Shown: piece after piece, positions 40,055 to 43,919 of the stretch
Position numbering within the stretch: position 1 is the stretch's first letter
Layout of the letters: each line of letters starts with the position of its first letter
Source: Candidatus Didemnitutus sp.
Lineage (GTDB): Bacteria; Verrucomicrobiota; Verrucomicrobiia; Opitutales; Opitutaceae
DNA: 43,919 bases
Reading direction: 5' to 3'
NCBI GenBank assembly: GCA_030682505.1
Contig: JAUXOH010000245.1
Span: forward strand, 1-43,919
Notes under the pieces: model-generated
The model's input: the letters and a program-made list of their open reading frames with translations, nothing else
Database searches by the model: none
Told to the model about the DNA's origin: nothing
Position numbers and translations under genes: made by a program

Positions 40055-42130
40055 TTATCCGCTTTTTTGTTCCGCTTTGACATTGCTCATTACTTGGCGC
40101 TTTTGCGGTGAACCGCTTGGCGCACGGAGCAACCGGAGCGCGTTGGCGACGACAAGTAATGTCGCGCCGGTGTCGGCTAGAATTGCCAGCCAAAGACTGG
40201 CGTGGCCGATCAGCGTTAGAACTAGGAAAATGGCCTTCAGACCCAGTGCGAAGGTGATGTTGAACCGGATGATCCCCATGGTGCGACGACCCAGCCGGAT
40301 CGTCTCGGCGATCTTGCCGAGATCGTCCTTCATCAGGGCGATGTCGGCGGTTTCAATCGCCGCATCGGTGCCCGCTACGCCCATGGCGATGCCGATATTG
40401 GCCGTCGCCATTGCCGGCGCATCGTTCACGCCGTCACCGACCATGCCCACGATACCGTATTTTTCACGGAGCGCTTTGACGGCGGCAACCTTGTCGTCAG
40501 GCAAAAGGTCGCCTCGCGCCTCGTCGATTCCAACCTGACGGGCAATGAAGTCCGCGGTGCGTTGGTTGTCGCCGCTAAGCATGATTACCTGTTCCACGCC
40601 GGCCGCATGCAACGCGGCAATGGAATCCTTGGCGTCGGAGCGCAGGGTGTCGCCAATCGCGATGATCCCGAGCACTTCGCCCTGACAGCCATCGTGCGGC
40701 CGATGCCCGACGACCACCACGGATTGACCCTTCTCCTCGATGGCGGCGAGCCGCCGTTCGATCTCATCACTGCAGACGCCGAGTTCGTGCGCGAAACGAT
40801 GATTGCCGACGAAATAGGGATGACCTTCCACGGTCCCCTCCGCGCCACGTCCGCTGCGGTTCTGATAGTTTTCCGCGCGATGAAAGCTGACCTGCTTTTC
40901 ACTGGAGTAAGCCACCACCGCCTTGGCGAGAGGATGGGCCGAATGATCGTCAATGGCAGCGGCGATGCGGAGCACATCGGCTTCGGTGGGGGCGTTGACC
41001 AAATCGACCCCCTGAACCTTTGGCTTTCCCTCGGTTATCGTCCCCGTCTTATCCACCGCCAATCCCTTGAGACGACCGATGGTTTCAAGGTGGGCACCAC
41101 CCTTCACCAGCACACCCCGTTTGGCCAGCGCCGTGAGACCGGCGACGATGCTGACCGGCGTGGAAATTACCAATGCGCACGGACAGGCAATGATCAGCAG
41201 CACGCAGGCGCGATACAACCAGATGTTCCAGTCGCCGTTCATGAACACCGGCGGAACCAGAAAGATCAGAAAGGCGACCACCGTCACCGCGGGCGTATAA
41301 TAGCGGGCGAACACGTCCACAAAGCGCTGGGTGGGGGCTTTCTGTTCCTGCGCTTCCGCGACCAGCCGGATGATGCGGGCCAGCGTGGTGTCCCCGGCGG
41401 CCTTCGTGACCTTGATCTCTAGGGAACCCTCTCCGTTGATTGTCCCGGCGAAGACCGTGTCGCCGGGCTTCTTGTCCACGGGCACGGATTCGCCCGTGAT
41501 CGGTGCCTGGTTGACGGCGGATTCGCCCGCCAGCACCTCCCCATCGAGAGGAATGCTCATGCCGGATTTCGTCGCCACGGTCTCGCCCAGCGAGATCTGA
41601 TCGACGGACACCTCCGTAAACCGTCCATCCCGTTTCACCATGGCCACCTTCGGCGCCAGTTCCAGCAGGGCCTCGGTGGCCCGGCGCGCACGGCGATCAG
41701 CCCAGCCCTCCAGCCATTCTGCCACGCCAAAGAGAAAAACGACGGCCGAAGCCTCCACCCATTCACCGATCACTGATGCACCGATGGCCGCGATGACGAC
41801 CAGTAGGTTAATATCTGGTCGCATCTGTCGAGCAGCCTTCCAAGCCTTGGGCAATAGAAACCAACCGCCCGCCGCCATGGCCGAGAGAGAAATCCCCGCA
41901 ACCATCGAACCCGGAGCTTTGCCCCAAAGGCTAATCAAGCCTGCCAATACCAACACTCCGGAAATCACGAGACTGATTGATTCCACACGACTACTCTCAT
42001 GCGTGTGGCCCTCATGGTCAGCGTGGCCTTCGTCGTCATCGTGGGCATGTCCGGCTGGCGCATCGTGACCCGTTCCGGGTTGTGGCTTCTCGCGTCCATC
42101 GTTTTTTGGAGAGTTGTCGGATGTTTTCAT
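40055..42130 (-). CDS. P1B-type heavy-metal ATPase (Zn/Cd/Pb class)
   Basis: 691 residues. Instead of an HMA domain the N-terminus is a His/Asp-rich stretch (about 20-46: GHAHDDDEGHADHEGHTH) that can bind metal. Eight membrane segments; A-domain TGES; CPC motif at residues 316-318; phosphorylated Asp360 in DKTGTIT; the HP motif (DDHSAHPLAKAVV) and GDGVNDAPA hinge. CPC with this organisation marks Zn2+/Cd2+/Pb2+ exporters of the ZntA/CadA type. The start overlaps the small membrane protein stop (ATGA). Confidence 0.9.
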   Translation of the reverse strand: MKTSDNSPKNDGREKPQPGTGHDAPAGHAHDDDEGHADHEGHTHESSRVESISLVISGVLVLAGLISLWGKAPGSMVAGISLSAMAAGGWFLLPKAWKAARQMRPDINLLVVIAAIGASVIGEWVEASAVVFLFGVAEWLEGWADRRARRATEALLELAPKVAMVKRDGRFTEVSVDQISLGETVATKSGMSIPLDGEVLAGESAVNQAPITGESVPVDKKPGDTVFAGTINGEGSLEIKVTKAAGDTTLARIIRLVAEAQEQKAPTQRFVDVFARYYTPAVTVVAFLIFLVPPVFMNGDWNIWLYRACVLLIIACPCALVISTPVSIVAGLTALAKRGVLVKGGAHLETIGRLKGLAVDKTGTITEGKPKVQGVDLVNAPTEADVLRIAAAIDDHSAHPLAKAVVAYSSEKQVSFHRAENYQNRSGRGAEGTVEGHPYFVGNHRFAHELGVCSDEIERRLAAIEEKGQSVVVVGHRPHDGCQGEVLGIIAIGDTLRSDAKDSIAALHAAGVEQVIMLSGDNQRTADFIARQVGIDEARGDLLPDDKVAAVKALREKYGIVGMVGDGVNDAPAMATANIGIAMGVAGTDAAIETADIALMKDDLGKIAETIRLGRRTMGIIRFNITFALGLKAIFLVLTLIGHASLWLAILADTGATLLVVANALRLLRAPSGSPQKRQVMSNVKAEQKSG

Positions 42131-42408
42131 AAAAGCGGGCGGGCCTTGGCTTCGTTGCCGGTGCGGAAGCGACGCATCCGCCACCAGAACCGGATCGCCT
42201 CGAAACCGGCCCCCAACATGAAGCCGGCGACTCCGGTTCCCATCATTATGAACATGTTTGGTTTTAAGCACAGTTCGATACCCAATCCGACGATCCACCC
42301 GACGACAATGCCGGCGAGGATGCCAGTCATGGCGTATTCCGGTTTTGGAACGCGCTGGCGTCGTTTGCCTCGCAACTGGTAAGCTGTCTTCATCGCATGG
42401 TCAGTCAT
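42127..42408 (-). CDS. Small two-helix membrane protein
   Basis: 93 residues. Basic N-terminus (KTAYQLRGKRRQRVPK), two membrane segments (about 26-45 and 50-70) and a basic, Arg/Trp-rich end. An alternative ATG at 42393 is possible. It is joined to the P-type ATPase by ATGA and follows the TolC-family gene by 10 nt. It may be an efflux accessory subunit; the family is not recognised. Confidence 0.65.
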   Translation of the reverse strand: MTDHAMKTAYQLRGKRRQRVPKPEYAMTGILAGIVVGWIVGLGIELCLKPNMFIMMGTGVAGFMLGAGFEAIRFWWRMRRFRTGNEAKARPLL

Positions 42409-42418
42409 TTTACGCCGG

Positions 42419-43798
42419 TCAAGGTTGCGTCGTGGCGGGGCTGGCAACTTCGTTGTAATCGACTTCCGAGAGCCCCATCGCCGTGCGCAAACGGGCCAGT
42501 GCAACGTTGTGACTGTAGTAGGCCCGGAGTTGGTTGGTCCGTGCGGTCGTCAGCGCCACCTGCGATTGCAGCAAATCGAGTTGAGGTGTCATGCCTGCCT
42601 GGTAACGCGTCAGGGCGATGCGCACCGCTTCCTCGGCCTGCTTGACCGACTGCCGGGTGGCGCCGACCAGTTCGGTTGCTTCCTCCAAGGAGGACAGGCC
42701 ACGGCGCACCTCGACCTGCACGGCGAGTTCTGCGGCACCAAGCGCGAGACGCGCTTGCTCAATCAAGGATTCGGCCTGCCGGATCTTCCCGGCGGTGGCG
42801 CGGGGGTTGCCGGTCCACTGTCCTTCGGCTCCGGCGCGCAGACCGCGCCGTGAATCGCTGAAACTTTCCGTGGGGCCTTTGCGCAGTTCACCACCGGCGG
42901 TCAACGCAAGGCTGGGATAGAAGTCGGCACGGGCCGTCAACTCACCGGCTTCGGCGGCATCAACAAGCTTGGCGAGTCGCTGTAACTCCGGACGGCCCGT
43001 GCGCGCGGCAGCGAGCGCGGCCGAGAGTTCAGGGCTCGATGATTCGATGGTGAGTGATCCGATGAACTCCGGGGTTTGGTCGGAGGATTGGTCGCGAGCG
43101 GGCACCAAGCCAATCGCCTGGCGCAGTTCATGGGTGGCCAGACGATAGTCGTTGCGCGCCTTGATGAGCGGCGGCTGGGCATTGGCCAAGGCCACTTCGG
43201 CGCGAAGCTGCTCGAATTTCGAGACCGAACCCGCCTCATAACGATTCGTGACATCAGTCAATTGGTGCTGGAGCAGTTCCAGATTTTGCTCCTGCACCTT
43301 GATATCCTCACGGGCGAGCAGGACCGTGTAGAAACGGGTGCGCACATCCAGCAATGCCGAATTAACGGTTTCCTGCAGACCGAAAACAGCCGCTTCTCGG
43401 GTATGCTTCGCGGCATCGATTGCCGACCTGATACCGCCTCCGGCATAGACTATCTGGCGGACTGTGAAATTCATCCGCCAGAAACGACCCGACGGAATGA
43501 TGATCAGTTGTCCGGTGTTCTGAGTGCCAGTCTGAAAGGACTGGAGGTTGCTTTTTTGGAAACTGCCTGCGGCCGACACATTCGGGAGGGCCGCCGCACT
43601 GACCGTGGTGACAATACCCTCATGCTCCCGGATGTTCTCCCGCGCCCGCCGGATTGCGAAGTTATGATCAAGCGCAAAAGCCAGTGCCTGTTCGAGATCG
43701 AAGCGGTTCGGCACGACGTTCCCCATGGCGGGCGCTGCCGAGATAATCGACCCGACGCCGGGAGACAGCATGAGAACAAACACCAGCCTGATATTCAT
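42419..43798 (-). CDS. TolC-family outer-membrane efflux protein
   Basis: 459 residues. Signal peptide (about 1-23), then two OEP repeats: first FDLEQALAFALDHNFAIRRA and LLDVRTRFYTVLLAREDIKVQEQNLELLQHQLTDVTNRYEAGSVSKFEQLRAEVAL; second RPELQRLAKLVDAAEAGEL and ELVGATRQSVKQAEEAVRIALTRYQAGMTPQLDLLQSQVAL. These periodic helices form the periplasmic tunnel. A CzcC-like role is suggested by the metal ATPase downstream. No RND pump or membrane-fusion partner is in the window; they may lie upstream on the right. Confidence 0.9.
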   Translation of the reverse strand: MNIRLVFVLMLSPGVGSIISAAPAMGNVVPNRFDLEQALAFALDHNFAIRRARENIREHEGIVTTVSAAALPNVSAAGSFQKSNLQSFQTGTQNTGQLIIIPSGRFWRMNFTVRQIVYAGGGIRSAIDAAKHTREAAVFGLQETVNSALLDVRTRFYTVLLAREDIKVQEQNLELLQHQLTDVTNRYEAGSVSKFEQLRAEVALANAQPPLIKARNDYRLATHELRQAIGLVPARDQSSDQTPEFIGSLTIESSSPELSAALAAARTGRPELQRLAKLVDAAEAGELTARADFYPSLALTAGGELRKGPTESFSDSRRGLRAGAEGQWTGNPRATAGKIRQAESLIEQARLALGAAELAVQVEVRRGLSSLEEATELVGATRQSVKQAEEAVRIALTRYQAGMTPQLDLLQSQVALTTARTNQLRAYYSHNVALARLRTAMGLSEVDYNEVASPATTQP

Positions 43799-43799
43799 T

Positions 43800-43919
43800 T
43801 CAGGGGTATTTGAAGTCGTGGGATTCGGAGGCCCCCTCACTTTCACTCGTGAACAAACTCAGTAGCACAATGAAGTTGTGCGGTGGGCGAACCGTCGCGG
43901 TGGAAACAAGGGTCATGCC
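43800..43919 (-). CDS. Possible short protein or C-terminus, runs to the window edge
   Basis: An open minus-strand frame reaches the window edge; an in-frame ATG at 43916 would give 38 residues (MTLVSTATVRPPHNFIVLL, then a Ser/Glu-rich tail). Its TGA stop (43802-43800) lies 1 nt before the TolC-family start. It is either a small leader gene of the efflux operon or the end of an upstream gene. It cannot be resolved here. Confidence 0.35.
   Translation of the reverse strand, partial: GMTLVSTATVRPPHNFIVLLSLFTSESEGASESHDFKYP

Overview
The window is GC-rich and almost entirely coding. It carries most of a conjugative, integrative-type element, followed on the right by a metal-efflux cluster. There are no rRNA or tRNA genes and no chromosomal housekeeping genes. 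Gram-negative architecture is clear from the secretins, lipoprotein signals and an outer-membrane efflux factor. The style of the surface protein (Ig-like plus InlB/Flg_new-like repeats), the large serine recombinase and the AraC regulator suggest Verrucomicrobiota or a neighbouring phylum. That placement is an inference from style, not from a marker gene.

Layout. (1) At 1-439 a partial minus-strand gene diverges from a small XRE-type regulator, with two short palindromes between them. (2) From 21710 down to 569 runs one very compact minus-strand gene train of about 21 kb and 23 genes, most junctions overlapping by ATGA or TGATG, ending at a rho-independent terminator (456-485). Its first part is a Trb/VirB type IV secretion system in the order TrbC, TrbD-TrbE fusion, lipoprotein, TrbJ, small membrane protein, TrbL, TrbF, TrbG, TrbI. 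Without a break it becomes a type IV pilus/type II secretion-like machine: PilP/GspC-like lipoprotein, GspF/PilC, prepilin, large repeat-containing secreted protein, secretin, GspE/PilB ATPase, second prepilin, PilM-N/GspL-like and PilO/GspM-like. The promoter-distal end has two unknown small proteins, a SLOG (DUF2493) protein, a DUF1016/PDDEXK nuclease and an unknown protein. (3) Divergent from TrbC are a tandem ribbon-helix-helix protein and a single-ring ClpB-like AAA+ ATPase (21777-23262). (4) 23.2-25.2 kb is a disturbed stretch with a gene remnant, an AraC regulator and one small unknown gene. (5) 25244-28292 (minus) is the DNA-processing operon: HTH protein, ParA/VirC1-like ATPase, coiled-coil membrane protein and VirD4 coupling protein. 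(6) 28293-28604 looks like oriT: four 11-bp repeats and two inverted repeats next to a MobF relaxase-helicase (to 31262). (7) 31268-40000 (plus) holds small proteins, a 1950-residue methyltransferase-helicase of the DarB kind, a winged-helix protein and a large serine recombinase. (8) 40055-43919 (minus) holds a TolC-family efflux protein, a small membrane protein and a Zn/Cd/Pb-type P-type ATPase.

How it works together (inference): relaxase, HTH protein and RHH protein process oriT; the coupling protein hands the strand to the Trb channel; the co-transcribed pilus machine, with its own secretin, two pilins and a surface protein, probably mediates contact or mating-pair formation. No TrbB/VirB11 ATPase and no prepilin peptidase are present, so either the GspE-like ATPase serves more than one role or these functions come from elsewhere. 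A 15-bp motif, CGTATGGGNWTAGAG, recurs at the T4SS/RHH divergent promoter, in the oriT region and at the relaxase start, and may tie the transfer modules into one regulon.
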